The notes below the pieces were generated by a model. That model was not told where the DNA came from. It saw only the letters and a program-made list of their open reading frames with translations, and made no database searches. Below, piece by piece: positions 16,699 to 26,362 of a DNA stretch of 64,000 nucleotides (positions within the stretch are counted from its first letter, which is position 1; each line of letters starts with the position of its first letter). Origin of the DNA: Mycobacterium alsense (GTDB lineage Bacteria > Actinomycetota > Actinomycetes > Mycobacteriales > Mycobacteriaceae); assembly GCF_002086635.1 (NCBI RefSeq), contig NZ_MVHD01000003.1, positions 184,978 through 248,977 on the forward strand. The letters run 5' to 3'. The position numbers and the translations under genes were made by a program.

Positions 16699-16713
16699 GA
16701 GAATGAAGTTATC
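16699..16713. promoter_or_regulatory. GAGAAT-N3-GTTATC operator copy
   Basis: GAGAAT-GAA-GTTATC has the same right half-site as the copy at 1,883. It lies 141 bases before the CoA-transferase start at 16,854. Confidence 0.5.
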
Positions 16714-16853
16714 GTGATCGGCACCACATCGGGGAAGCGCTGAAAGCCAGTCCGGTGTCGGCCGCGAGATAGGGCCGGGCCCGAGGAGTTCCTGGGACGC
16801 ACGACTTTGGCGGTATCGGCTGTGCCGGCGGCGCCCGCACAGGAAGGGGATGC

Positions 16854-18059
16854 ATGAGGCCACTCGAGGGCATCCGGATTTTGGAAGTCGCCATGTACGG
16901 CTTCGTCCCCTCGGCCGGCGCGGTGCTGGCCGAGTGGGGAGCCGACGTGGTCAAGGTCGAGCACGCCGTGACCGGCGACCCACAGCGCGGACTCCGGCAG
17001 ACGGGCATGCTGCGCGTCGAAGGTGACCCGAACCCCAACATCGAGCACGCCAACCGCGGCAAGCGCAGCATCGGCCTGGACATGTCGGTGCCCGAGGGCA
17101 AGGACGTGCTCTACGAGCTGGCCCGCCGGTCCGACGTGTTCCTGACCAGTTTTCTGCCCGACGCCCGGCGGAAGTTCGGCATCGATGTCGATGACATTCG
17201 GGCGGTGAACCCGAACATCGTCTACGCCCGTGGAAGCGCCCTCGGCCCGCGCGGCCAGGAGGCGGCCAAGGGCGGCTATGACATGACGGCCTTTTGGTGC
17301 CGGGCGGGGACCGCGGCCACCATCACTCCGGCGGGGATGCCCGGCATGATCGCGCCGCCCGGGCCCGCCTACGGTGACACCATCTCGGGCACCAACCTCG
17401 CCGGTGGCATCGCGGCGGCGCTGCTGAAGCGCGAACGCACCGGCGAACCCTCGGTCGTCGACGTGTCGCTGCTCGGCAGTGGCCTGTGGTCGATGGGTCA
17501 CACCGTCGCGTTGACAAAGCATCTGGGGCAGCGGCTGGAATCGCCACCGCCGGGAGTGCACGGGGCGCCGAACAATCCATTGGTCGGGCTGTACGCGACC
17601 TCCGACGGCCGCTACATCTCCTTCGTGATGATGCAGCCCACCAAGTTCTGGGCCGACGTTTGCCGCCACGTCGACCTGCCCGAGCTGGCCGACGACCCCC
17701 GATTCGCCACCGTCGAGACGATCGCCGCCAACACCGCGGATGCCGTCGAGATCTTGACCAAGGTGATCGCAACCCGCACGCTAGCCGAGTGGAGCGAACG
17801 CTTTGCCACGCTCGCCGGACCATGGGCGCCCGTGCAAGACACCTTGCAGGCCGTCGAAGACGCGCAAATCCGCGCGAACGAGTACCTGGTTCGCGCAGGC
17901 GAACTCGATCTGGTCGCCAACCCCGTCCAGTTCGATGTCAGCGCGCCGCACACCGGTCCGGCGCCCGGTTTCGCCGAGCAGACCGACGAGATCCTGATGG
18001 AAATCGGGCTCGACTGGGACCGCATCATCGAACTCAAGACCGCCGGCGCCGTCACTTGA
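16854..18059 (+). CDS. class III CoA-transferase (CaiB/BaiF family)
   Basis: A 401-aa family III CoA-transferase or acyl-CoA racemase-like protein. The N-terminal segment RPLEGIRILEVA and GAVLAEWGADVVKVEHAVTG are the family hallmarks. GGYDMTAFWCRAG holds the probable catalytic Asp, followed by YGDTISGTNLAGGIAAALL. It could move CoA between pathway acids or epimerise a 2-methylacyl-CoA. AGGAAGGGG precedes the ATG. It stands alone between an operator-bearing promoter region and the mce operon. A second family member (far) lies at 45,468. Confidence 0.9.
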   Translation: MRPLEGIRILEVAMYGFVPSAGAVLAEWGADVVKVEHAVTGDPQRGLRQTGMLRVEGDPNPNIEHANRGKRSIGLDMSVPEGKDVLYELARRSDVFLTSFLPDARRKFGIDVDDIRAVNPNIVYARGSALGPRGQEAAKGGYDMTAFWCRAGTAATITPAGMPGMIAPPGPAYGDTISGTNLAGGIAAALLKRERTGEPSVVDVSLLGSGLWSMGHTVALTKHLGQRLESPPPGVHGAPNNPLVGLYATSDGRYISFVMMQPTKFWADVCRHVDLPELADDPRFATVETIAANTADAVEILTKVIATRTLAEWSERFATLAGPWAPVQDTLQAVEDAQIRANEYLVRAGELDLVANPVQFDVSAPHTGPAPGFAEQTDEILMEIGLDWDRIIELKTAGAVT

Positions 18060-18423
18060 GTGCCGCAGGGACCGGAGCCACCCGGAATGCTCGAGCCGAA
18101 CGTCGCCTCTCACCGGGGGGGCCACCCGATAACGGTTGTGCATTTTTCGCTACGCCGGGACGCGGTATGAGTCATAATCGCCGGACGCTTCAAGACCTGG
18201 GGCACCTCGTTTTTGGAGCGCCAACTCACGCGGCGAAACGGAGGACGGGCGTGAGGATGGTAGCGGTAGTGACGCCGGAGCGAGCCGCCGGAACGTCGCT
18301 GCCCGCTACGCATTTCACCGTCGCTGATGCGTGTTCGTGTCGGTTGGTTCAGCCGAATCCCCAACGACCGGTGCGGCAAAACAAGACTGCCGGTCTGAAA
18401 AGTGGTGGAGGGAGCTGAGGGCG
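18060..18423. other. intergenic region upstream of the mce operon
   Basis: A gap of 364 bases with no gene I can support. It should hold the mce operon promoter. A CATAAT at 18,173-18,178 could be a -10 element, but no matching -35 is clear, and no GAGAAT-type palindrome is present. Confidence 0.4.
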
Positions 18424-19239
18424 ATGGCGATCAAGCGGGCCGGACCGGAGCGGTGGACGGGTGGCATTTCGTTGGGCCGCGGCTCCAAACCCATGGAGGC
18501 GGTCGGCGGGTTGTTCGCGATGTCGGCCGACGCGATCAAGTTCGTGTTCCGCCGGCCCTTCCAGTGGCGTGAGTTTTTGGAGCAGTCGTGGTTCATCGCC
18601 CGGGTCGCGCTGGCGCCCACGTTGCTGGTGGCCATCCCGTTCACCGTCCTGGTCAGCTTCACCCTCAACATCCTGCTGCGCGAGCTGGGCGCGGCGGACT
18701 TGTCCGGTGCGGGTGCGGCTTTCGGCGCGGTGACCCAGGTTGGCCCGCTGGTGACGGTGCTGATCGTGGCGGGCGCCGGTTCCACGGCGATGTGCGCGGA
18801 CCTGGGTTCGCGAACGATCCGCGAGGAGATCGACGCGATGGAGGTGCTGGGTATCAACCCGGTGCAGCGCCTGGTCACCCCGCGCATGCTCGCTTCCGGC
18901 CTGGTGGCGCTGCTGCTGAACAGCCTCGTCGTCATCATCGGCATCGTGGGCGGCTACGTTTTTTCCGTCTTCGTGCAAGACGTGAATCCGGGGGCGTTCG
19001 CCGCGGGCATCACCCTGCTGACCGGGGTGCCCGAGGTGGTCATTTCGTGTGTCAAGGCAGCGCTTTTCGGCCTGATCGCCGGATTGGTCGCGTGTTATCG
19101 CGGCCTGACGGTCTCCGGCGGCGCCAAGGCCGTCGGCAACGCGGTCAACGAAACCGTGGTTTATGCGTTCATGTCGCTGTTCGTTGTCAATGTGGTTGTC
19201 ACCGCCATCGGCATCCGGATGTCGACCAAGGGTCATTGA
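18424..19239 (+). CDS. YrbEA-type Mce permease subunit (MlaE family)
   Basis: A 271-aa inner-membrane protein of the MlaE/YrbE family with about five hydrophobic segments (roughly 60-85, 103-122, 155-185, 205-225 and 245-263). The conserved cytoplasmic loop REEIDAMEVLGINP (133-146) is the EExDAxxxxGxxP motif thought to contact the MceG ATPase. It forms the permease of a Mce lipid importer with the next gene. The sequence resembles YrbE4A (for example LNILLRELGAADLSGAG) more than I would expect of Mce1 permeases; this is from memory. ATG 18,424 follows a purine-rich stretch. It is first in an eight-gene operon. Confidence 0.93.
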   Translation: MAIKRAGPERWTGGISLGRGSKPMEAVGGLFAMSADAIKFVFRRPFQWREFLEQSWFIARVALAPTLLVAIPFTVLVSFTLNILLRELGAADLSGAGAAFGAVTQVGPLVTVLIVAGAGSTAMCADLGSRTIREEIDAMEVLGINPVQRLVTPRMLASGLVALLLNSLVVIIGIVGGYVFSVFVQDVNPGAFAAGITLLTGVPEVVISCVKAALFGLIAGLVACYRGLTVSGGAKAVGNAVNETVVYAFMSLFVVNVVVTAIGIRMSTKGH

Positions 19240-19258
19240 GGAGGTGTAGGGACAAACC

Positions 19259-20107
19259 GTGATCACTCTGCGCGCCACCTATCCGCGCCTGACGCGGCAG
19301 ATCGACAAGCCGGTAGCCTTTTTGGGCCGCATCGGTGATCACACGCTGTTCTACGCCCAGGCTCTTGCCGGCGTCCCGTTTGCCGTCCGCCACTACCGCC
19401 GGGAAGTCATCCGCCTCATAGCCGAAATCAGCATGGGTGCGGGCACTTTGGCCATGATCGGCGGAACGCTGTGCATCGTCGGCTTTTTGACGCTGGCTGC
19501 GGGTGGCACGCTGGCGGTCCAGGGGTACAGCTCGCTGGGCAACATCGGGATCGAGGCGCTGACCGGGTTTTTGGCGGCGTTCATCAACGTGCGGATCGCC
19601 GCCCCGATCGTCGCGGGAATCGGTTTGGCCGCCACCTTTGGCGCCGGCGTCACCGCGCAGCTGGGCGCCATGCGGATCAACGAAGAGATCGACGCGCTGG
19701 AATCGATGGCGATCCGGCCGGTTTCGTATCTGGTGAGCACCAGGATCGCGGCCGGGATGATGGCGATCACGCCGTTGTACTCCATCGCCGTCATCCTGTC
19801 GTTCCTCGCCAGCCAATTCACGACCGTGGTCCTGTTCGGTCAGTCGGGAGGCCTGTATCAGCACTACTTCTCGACGTTCCTCAACCCGATCGACCTGTTG
19901 TGGTCGTTCCTGCAAGCCGTGCTGATGGCCATCACGATCTTGTTGATCCACACCTATTTCGGCTACTTTGCTTCGGGCGGACCAGCCGGTGTCGGCGTCG
20001 CGACGGGCAACGCGGTGCGGACCTCGTTGATCGTGGTCGTGTCGGTGACGCTGCTCGTCTCGCTGTCCATCTACGGCACCAACGGCAACTTCAACCTGTC
20101 GGGCTAG
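19259..20107 (+). CDS. YrbEB-type Mce permease subunit (MlaE family)
   Basis: A 282-aa partner permease. NEEIDALESMAIRP at 141-154 is the family loop, and hydrophobic segments occur near 60-85, 100-125, 160-185, 215-235 and 250-275. AVQGYSSLGNIGIEALTGF and the C-terminal GNFNLSG match my recollection of YrbE4B. The GTG start has GAGGAGGTG about 14 bases upstream. It follows the first permease after 19 bases and is followed by mceA after 19 bases. Confidence 0.93.
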   Translation: MITLRATYPRLTRQIDKPVAFLGRIGDHTLFYAQALAGVPFAVRHYRREVIRLIAEISMGAGTLAMIGGTLCIVGFLTLAAGGTLAVQGYSSLGNIGIEALTGFLAAFINVRIAAPIVAGIGLAATFGAGVTAQLGAMRINEEIDALESMAIRPVSYLVSTRIAAGMMAITPLYSIAVILSFLASQFTTVVLFGQSGGLYQHYFSTFLNPIDLLWSFLQAVLMAITILLIHTYFGYFASGGPAGVGVATGNAVRTSLIVVVSVTLLVSLSIYGTNGNFNLSG

Positions 20108-20126
20108 GAAAGGTGGTGAACGGACA

Positions 20127-21404
20127 GTGACGCGCAATCTCGGGCCGGGCCCCATCCACCGTTCCGAAACCACCAGCGCCGCACGGCCTGTCGCGGCGTC
20201 ACCCGGTCGCCACTTCGGCGTCCAGTCCTACGCCCGTCCCCTGGCCGGGTTGGCGACCATCGTCCTGATCGCCATCATCTTCGCCGTTGCTATCGGCCTG
20301 TTCCGGGGTTCGTTCACCCAGAGCGTGCCCGTCACCGTGTACTCGAAGCGCGCCGGCCTGGTGATGAATCCGGACGCCAAGGTGAAGATGCGCGGTGTCG
20401 AGGTCGGAAAGGTCGCCTCGATCGACGTGCAGCCCGACGGCGAAGCCGTCCTGCACCTGGCGATGCAGCCGTCGCAGATGCATCTCATCCCGAGCGATGT
20501 GCAGGTCAACATCGTATCGACGACGGCGTTCGGCGCGAAGTTCGTCGACCTGGTCCCCCCCGACGAGCCCTCGGCGCAGCACCTGCAGGCCGGCCAAAAA
20601 CTGCGCGGCAAGCAGGTGACCGTCGAGATCAACACGGTTTTCGAGCAACTCAGGTCGCTGTTGCAGACCATCGATCCCGCCAAGCTCAGCGAAACCCTCG
20701 GTGCGATAGCGTCGGCGGTCAACGGCCGCGGTCACAAGATCGGCCAGATGATTTCCGACCTCGATTCCTTTCTGGCCACCCAGGAACCCAGCCTGCCCGC
20801 GCTGAGCCACGACCTCGAGGCGCTGCCCGTGGTGAGCAAGGCATACGGCGACGCGGCGCCGGACCTGCTCGCGACGACCGACCACGCGATCAAGCTCAGC
20901 AAGTCGATCGTCGACGAGCAGCAGAACCTGGATGCGTTCCTGATCAGCTCAATCGGCTTGTCGAACATGGGCAACGATGTGATCGGTGGCAACAGGCAGG
21001 CGCTCACCGACGTGCTGCATCTCCTGTTGCCGACCACCGACCTGCTGAACGCGTACCACGAGGCGCTGTGGTGCGGCCTGAAAGGGTCGATGGGGAACCT
21101 CAAGGCGCCCGACCTGCCCGAGCCGATGGTCAAGGTGACGGTCTACGTCGGATTCGGCACCGAACGCTACCGCTACCCGGACAATTTGCCCAAGGTGGCC
21201 GCGACCGGTGGGCCGCAGTGCCACGACCTCCCCAACGTGCCCTTCGACGCCGCGCCGCCGTTCGTGGTGGCCGACGTCGGCTCCAACCCCGTGCAGTACA
21301 GCAACCAGCAGCTGTTGATCAACTCCGACGCGCTCAAGCAGATGCTGTACGGGCCGATCGCCGGCCCGCCGCGCAACAGCTTCCAGGTTGGACAACCCGG
21401 ATGA
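20127..21404 (+). CDS. MceA-type substrate-binding protein
   Basis: A 425-aa MCE protein. A short cytoplasmic leader is followed by a membrane anchor at about 39-59 and then a MlaD domain (about 68-145, including VKMRGVEVGKVASID). A long helical region follows, the part predicted to build the tunnel that carries lipid across the periplasm. It is the first of six Mce subunits that should assemble with the YrbE pair and a distant MceG ATPase. GTG 20,127 is the start; the TGA overlaps mceB in an ATGA junction. Confidence 0.93.
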   Translation: MTRNLGPGPIHRSETTSAARPVAASPGRHFGVQSYARPLAGLATIVLIAIIFAVAIGLFRGSFTQSVPVTVYSKRAGLVMNPDAKVKMRGVEVGKVASIDVQPDGEAVLHLAMQPSQMHLIPSDVQVNIVSTTAFGAKFVDLVPPDEPSAQHLQAGQKLRGKQVTVEINTVFEQLRSLLQTIDPAKLSETLGAIASAVNGRGHKIGQMISDLDSFLATQEPSLPALSHDLEALPVVSKAYGDAAPDLLATTDHAIKLSKSIVDEQQNLDAFLISSIGLSNMGNDVIGGNRQALTDVLHLLLPTTDLLNAYHEALWCGLKGSMGNLKAPDLPEPMVKVTVYVGFGTERYRYPDNLPKVAATGGPQCHDLPNVPFDAAPPFVVADVGSNPVQYSNQQLLINSDALKQMLYGPIAGPPRNSFQVGQPG

Positions 21405-22441
21405 GCGGTTCACGCGCAATGATCGTGAAGTTCGGGGCGTTCGCCACCGTGATGGTCCTGCTGACCGTGTTCCTGTTCTTCATCTTCGGGGAGTACACGA
21501 CCGGTTCGACCAACGGGTATTCCGCGCTCTTCACCGATGTGTCGCGGCTGAAGCCCGGCCAGACGGTGCGGGTCGCCGGCATTCGCGTGGGCACGGTCAA
21601 CAGCGTCAGCCTGCGTCCCGACAAGAAGGTCGTGGTGAAGTTCGACGCCGACCGCGGCGTGGTGCTCACCACCGGCACCCGCGCGGTGGTCCGCTATCTG
21701 AACCTGGTCGGTGATCGCTACCTCGAGTTGGTCGACGGTCCCGGATCCACGAAGGTGCTGCCGGCCGGTGCGCAAATCCCGCTCGACCGCACGGCGCCCG
21801 CACTCGATCTCGACCTCCTGCTCGGCGGGCTGAAGCCCGTGACCCGGGGCCTCAATCCGCAGGACGTCAACGCGCTGAGCGCGGCACTCATTCAAGTTTT
21901 CCAGGGCGAGGGTCCGAACATCCAGTCGCTGCTGTCCAAGACGTCGTCGTTCTCGAATGCGTTGGCCGACAACAACCAGACGGTGCAGGAGCTGATCGAC
22001 AACCTGAACACCGTGGTGGACACCGTCAACAAGGAGGGCACCAAGTTCTCCGGAGCCATCGACCGCCTGGAGAAGCTGATCAGCGGCCTGTCGCAAGACC
22101 GCGACACCATCGGAACAGCGATCAGCGCGCTGGACAACGGGACCGCCTCGATCGCGGACCTGCTCGGCCGCGCGCGTGCACCGCTGGCGGGCACGGTGGA
22201 CCAGGTGAGTCGGCTGGCGCCGCTGCTGGACAAGGACAAGAACCTCCTCGACGTCACGCTGCAAAAGCTCCCCAACGACTACCGCAAGCTGACGAGGCTC
22301 GGCGCGTACGGCGCCTGGTTCCCCTACTACCTGTGCGGGCTGGCGCTGCGGGTCTCCGATCTGCAGTACCGGACGGTGGAAGTCGGCATCAAGCACCAGG
22401 TCACCGGGCGGTGTGCGGAGCCCACGGACGGGGGCGGCTGA
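21401..22441 (+). CDS. MceB-type protein
   Basis: A 346-aa Mce subunit with an N-terminal anchor at about 9-29, then a MlaD domain (VRVAGIRVGTVNSVSLRPD near 50-70) and a long helical segment rich in Asn, Gln, Leu and Asp. Its ATG overlaps the mceA stop by 4 bases, and the TGA shares one base with the mceC ATG, so the operon is tightly coupled. It lacks a lipobox. It is expected at the cell envelope as part of the hetero-hexameric needle. Confidence 0.92.
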   Translation: MSGSRAMIVKFGAFATVMVLLTVFLFFIFGEYTTGSTNGYSALFTDVSRLKPGQTVRVAGIRVGTVNSVSLRPDKKVVVKFDADRGVVLTTGTRAVVRYLNLVGDRYLELVDGPGSTKVLPAGAQIPLDRTAPALDLDLLLGGLKPVTRGLNPQDVNALSAALIQVFQGEGPNIQSLLSKTSSFSNALADNNQTVQELIDNLNTVVDTVNKEGTKFSGAIDRLEKLISGLSQDRDTIGTAISALDNGTASIADLLGRARAPLAGTVDQVSRLAPLLDKDKNLLDVTLQKLPNDYRKLTRLGAYGAWFPYYLCGLALRVSDLQYRTVEVGIKHQVTGRCAEPTDGGG

Positions 22442-23523
22442 TGAACAAATACCGTGGGGCAGGCCTCATTCGGGCCGGATTCATCGGCGCCGTGTTGATC
22501 GTGCTTGTCATCGCCGTCGGGCTTAATCCGGACCAGCTGGTCCAGCGGGCGACCACAGTGCGCTATCAGGCGCTGTTTTCCGACGCCGGCGGCCTGGCAA
22601 CCGGCAATGACGTGACCATCTCGGGGATCAAGGTCGGCAGCGTGACGGGCATGTCGCTGCAGAACGGCGACGTCCTGGTGACGTTCACCGTGAAGGGCAA
22701 CGTCCTGCTGGGGTCGGCCAGTACCGCACACATCCGGACGGGTTCGCTGTTGGGTCAGCGGGTGCTCACCGTCGACTCCGCGGGCAGTGGCACGATGCGT
22801 CCGCTCAGTGTCATCCCGGCGTCGCGCACGTCGTCGCCCTATTCGCTGTCCGAGGCCGTCGGTGACCTCGCGACCGACGTCGGGGGGACCGACACCGAAG
22901 CGCTCAACCACTCCCTCGACACGCTGTCGACGACGCTGAATCAGATTTCGCCGCAACTCGGTCCCGCGTTCGACGGGATCACCCGGCTTTCCCAAGCCCT
23001 CAATGCGCGCAACCAGACCCTCGGCCAGCTGCTCAAGGGCGCCGCCGACGTCACCGGCATCCTGTCGCAACGCAGCGCACAACTCAACACGCTGATCCTC
23101 AACGCCAACGACCTGGTGGGCATGCTGGTGCAGCGGCGGCAGGCGATCGTGCGGCTGCTGGCCAGCACGTCCGCGGTGGCCAAGCAGCTGAAGGGCGTGG
23201 TGCACGACAACGAGGCGAAGCTGGCGCCGTCGCTGGAGAAGCTGAACTCGGTGACGGCGATGCTGGAGAAGAACCGTGACAACATCGCCAAAGCGCTGCC
23301 CGGGCTGGCGAAATATGAGCTGACGCAGGGTGAGACGGTGTCCAGCGGCTACTACTACAACCCGTTCATCCCGAACCTGTTCCAGATGGAATTCTTCCAG
23401 TGGCTGTTCGACTACGCCTTCGGGTTCCGCGCCTATGGCGCGCCCGGTCAGCCGCCGGACACCGCTGGGCCGCGGGCGTTCTTCCCATGGCCGTTCAACA
23501 TGGATCCGGGAGGCCGGCCATGA
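22441..23523 (+). CDS. MceC-type protein
   Basis: A 360-aa Mce subunit. The N-terminal anchor is at about 9-29 and the MlaD domain is at about 38-115 (VTISGIKVGSVTGM). A helical rod follows, and the C-terminus is rich in aromatic residues and proline (NLFQMEFFQWLFDYAFGF, then GQPPDTAGPRAFFPWPF). The overlap with mceD is ATGA. The role is the same as for the other subunits: a ring and rod element of the lipid-import needle. Confidence 0.92.
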   Translation: MNKYRGAGLIRAGFIGAVLIVLVIAVGLNPDQLVQRATTVRYQALFSDAGGLATGNDVTISGIKVGSVTGMSLQNGDVLVTFTVKGNVLLGSASTAHIRTGSLLGQRVLTVDSAGSGTMRPLSVIPASRTSSPYSLSEAVGDLATDVGGTDTEALNHSLDTLSTTLNQISPQLGPAFDGITRLSQALNARNQTLGQLLKGAADVTGILSQRSAQLNTLILNANDLVGMLVQRRQAIVRLLASTSAVAKQLKGVVHDNEAKLAPSLEKLNSVTAMLEKNRDNIAKALPGLAKYELTQGETVSSGYYYNPFIPNLFQMEFFQWLFDYAFGFRAYGAPGQPPDTAGPRAFFPWPFNMDPGGRP

Positions 23524-24989
23524 CGCGGCTGCAGGCGATTCCGCGCGGCAAGCTCAAGGTCTGGTTGGTGATCGCGCTGGCCGGGCTCCTGGTGCTCGGC
23601 ACCGCGGTCGCCATCCGCAACACCTTCTTCCGCCCCACGACGATCTCCGCCTACTTCCCCACGGCGACGGCGATATATCCGGGCGACGACGTGCGGGTGT
23701 CCGGCATGAAGGTCGGCACCATCGCATCGATCCAACCGCAGGGCACCCAGGCGAAGCTGGTGTTGCACGTCGATCGCGGCGTCCGCATTCCCGCCGACGC
23801 CAAAGCGGTGATCGTGGCCCAGAACCTGGTGGCCGCCCGCTATGTCCAACTCACCCCCGCCTATCGGTCCAGCGGCCCCACCATGCGCGACGGTGCGGTG
23901 ATACCGATCGAGCGCACGGCGGTGCCCGTCGAATGGGACCAGGTCAAAATCCAATTGATGAAGTTGGCAACGGATTTGGGTCCCAGCAGCAAGGTGTCGA
24001 CGACGTCGGTGGGGCGGTTCATCGACACGGCCGCCGACGCGCTTGGCGAGGGCAGGGCGGACAAGTTGCGGCAGACCCTGGCTCAGCTCTCGGGGGTCGG
24101 GCGGGTCCTGGCCAACGGCAGCGGCAACATCGTCGACATCATCAAAAACCTGCAGACTTTCGTCTCGGCCCTGCGCGACAGCAATGTCCAGATCGTCCAG
24201 TTCGATAACCGGCTGGCAACGCTCACCAGCGTGCTCGACGACAATAAGTCCGAGCTGGACGCGGCACTGACTGACCTGTCGAGCGCCGTCGGCGACGTCC
24301 AGAGGTTCATCGAAGGCAGTCGTGATCAAACCGCGGAGCAGATCTCGCGGCTGGCCGACCTGACGCAGATCCTCGTCGACAACCAGATGGCGCTGAAAAA
24401 CGTTCTGCACGTAGCGCCCAACGCGCTGGCCAACGCCTACAACGACTACGACCCCGACGTCGGAAACATCCGCGGCGGGGTCGGGCTCCAGAACTTCAGC
24501 AACCCGACCTTCGCCTACTGCGCGAACATCGGGGCCATCGAGAACGCCACCGCGGTGGAGACCGGCAAGCTGTGCGGCCTGTATCTAAGCCCCGCGCTGA
24601 AGGTGTTCAACCCGTTGATGTACTTCAACTTCAACTATTTACCGATCCCGGTCAACCCGCTTTTGGCGCCGGCGTTCGATCCGAAGAACGTCGTTTACAG
24701 CGAGCAGCGCCTGGCGCCCGGCGGTGAGGGCCCGAAGCCGGCGCCGCCCGAGCTGCCGCCGGCGGTCTCGGCGTACACGGGTCTGCCCGGCGACGTGCCA
24801 CCGGCCGCCCCGCCGCCACCGCCGCCGGGACGGATCCCGGGCGCGGCGATGCCCGAGCCGCCGCCCCTGCAGGTGGTGCCGCCGCCTGCGGCGGCGCCGG
24901 CGCCGCCACCGCAGGCGCCTCCGGCCGCCCCGGCGGCCCCGGCGGACCTCTCGGACATGCTGCTTCCAGGCGAAGGGCCGCAACCATGA
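23520..24989 (+). CDS. MceD-type protein with proline-rich tail
   Basis: A 489-aa Mce subunit with an anchor at about 13-32, a MlaD domain (VRVSGMKVGTIASIQPQG) and a helical rod. The tail of about 85 residues is very rich in proline and alanine (runs such as PPAAPPPPPPGRIPGAAMPE), as in other MceD proteins. The conserved GVGLQNFSNPTFAYCANIGA segment lies before the tail. It overlaps mceE by 4 bases. Confidence 0.92.
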   Translation: MTRLQAIPRGKLKVWLVIALAGLLVLGTAVAIRNTFFRPTTISAYFPTATAIYPGDDVRVSGMKVGTIASIQPQGTQAKLVLHVDRGVRIPADAKAVIVAQNLVAARYVQLTPAYRSSGPTMRDGAVIPIERTAVPVEWDQVKIQLMKLATDLGPSSKVSTTSVGRFIDTAADALGEGRADKLRQTLAQLSGVGRVLANGSGNIVDIIKNLQTFVSALRDSNVQIVQFDNRLATLTSVLDDNKSELDAALTDLSSAVGDVQRFIEGSRDQTAEQISRLADLTQILVDNQMALKNVLHVAPNALANAYNDYDPDVGNIRGGVGLQNFSNPTFAYCANIGAIENATAVETGKLCGLYLSPALKVFNPLMYFNFNYLPIPVNPLLAPAFDPKNVVYSEQRLAPGGEGPKPAPPELPPAVSAYTGLPGDVPPAAPPPPPPGRIPGAAMPEPPPLQVVPPPAAAPAPPPQAPPAAPAAPADLSDMLLPGEGPQP

Positions 24990-26362
24990 TCGGCCGAGCC
25001 GTGATACACGCCAGTGCACGGTGGCTCGGCATCGGCTGCGGTATCATGCTCGCCGCGACCGGCTGCGCCTTCAACGGCCTGAATTCGCTGCCCCTGCCGG
25101 GCGCGGTGGGGCGGGGGCCGGGCGCCAGCCACTACCACGTCGAGGTCGCCAACGTCGGTACGCTGGAAGCGAATTCGCCGGTGATGGTCGACGACGTGAT
25201 CGTCGGCAGCATCAGCAAGATGAGGGTGTCGACGACGGGAGGCTGGCACGCCGACGTCGAGATTTCGGTGAACCCAGGGACGGTCATCCCCGCGAACGCC
25301 GTGGCCAGCGTCGGCCAGACCAGCCTGCTGGGATCCATGCACCTGCAACTGAACCCGCCGCTCGGTCAACATGGGACGGGACGGCTGCAGCCGGGGGCCA
25401 CGATCCCGTTGAACCGGTCGATGACCTATCCGTCGACGGAGCAGACGCTCTCGTCGCTGTCGGTGATCCTCAACGCGGGGGGGCTGGGTCAGATCGGCGA
25501 CATCATCCATAACTTCAACGCCAGCTTGTCCGGGCATGCGGGCGAGGCGCGCGACCTGATCGACCGCCTCGACAGGTTCGTCGGCACGCTGGACCAGCAG
25601 CGCGACAATCTCGTTGAGTCCATCCGGGCGCTGAACCGCCTCGCCGGTACGTTCGCCGGGCAACGCGACGTGATCACCCAGGCGCTGTACGAGATTCCGC
25701 CCGCGCTGGAGGTGCTGATCAAGGAGCGGCCGCGCTTTACCGCGGCCCTCGAGAAGCTGGGGACGTTCAGCGACACCGCTACCAGACTCGTCAACGACGC
25801 CGGAGACGACCTGGTCGGTAACTTGAAGAATCTCGGACCGGCACTCGGCGCGCTGGCCGACGTCGGGCCGGATCTCGGTTCCGCCCTTTCCTATGCTCCG
25901 ACATTCCCCTTCACCCAGAGCATCGTCGACCGCTACATCCGGGGCGACTACATGAACGGGTATTTCATCATCGACCTGACGAACGCCGGGATGCGCAAGA
26001 GCATCCTGCGGGGCACCCACTGGGAGCGGATCGGGGCGGAGGGCGTCCCCGCACCCGGGGACCCGGAATACCTGCAATTCCGGTACGGCGCGCCGCCCGG
26101 GGCGCCCGGGGGACTGACCAAGCCCGCACCGGTCGGGGAGCCGGCGCCCTTCGGCCCGCCGCCCCCGTGGGCGCGCCCGGGACCGACACCGGACTCGCCG
26201 CCGACGCCCGTGTCACCGATAGAGGCCGGTCTGACCATGCTCGGCCCAAACGCGAGGCCCGATCCGCAACCACCGATGGCGCCCGGGCCGCCCGGCCCGC
26301 CGGTGGCGGATCAGGGGGCCGCGGTGCCGGGGGCGACTCCAGTCACGGACGGGGGGCGCTAG
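24986..26362 (+). CDS. MceE-type lipoprotein
   Basis: A 458-aa Mce subunit of the lipoprotein (LprK/LprN) type. The signal peptide ends in the lipobox ATGC, giving lipidation at Cys27. A MlaD-like domain (VMVDDVIVGSISKMRV) and a helical rod follow, then a proline-rich C-terminus from about residue 370. The lipid anchor should hold the Mce complex at the membrane. The mceF start codon follows its stop with no gap. Confidence 0.93.
   Translation: MIGRAVIHASARWLGIGCGIMLAATGCAFNGLNSLPLPGAVGRGPGASHYHVEVANVGTLEANSPVMVDDVIVGSISKMRVSTTGGWHADVEISVNPGTVIPANAVASVGQTSLLGSMHLQLNPPLGQHGTGRLQPGATIPLNRSMTYPSTEQTLSSLSVILNAGGLGQIGDIIHNFNASLSGHAGEARDLIDRLDRFVGTLDQQRDNLVESIRALNRLAGTFAGQRDVITQALYEIPPALEVLIKERPRFTAALEKLGTFSDTATRLVNDAGDDLVGNLKNLGPALGALADVGPDLGSALSYAPTFPFTQSIVDRYIRGDYMNGYFIIDLTNAGMRKSILRGTHWERIGAEGVPAPGDPEYLQFRYGAPPGAPGGLTKPAPVGEPAPFGPPPPWARPGPTPDSPPTPVSPIEAGLTMLGPNARPDPQPPMAPGPPGPPVADQGAAVPGATPVTDGGR

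Larger units (their letters stand above)
16450..16853. other. intergenic region with two operator copies
   Basis: A gap of 404 bases between the divergent SDR operon and the CoA-transferase gene. I see no convincing gene here. It contains two GAGAAT-type palindromes, one near each outward promoter (16,522 and 16,699), and an AGGAAGGGG ribosome-binding site just before 16,854. Confidence 0.6.

Noticed and set aside
18060..18423. Small open frames before the mce operon
   Set aside because: They lack ribosome-binding sites and recognisable sequence; the region looks like promoter DNA.
24770..24960. GCC/CCG-rich repeat in mceD as a possible repeat array
   Set aside because: It encodes the Pro/Ala-rich tail usual for MceD and is not a CRISPR or tandem DNA repeat.
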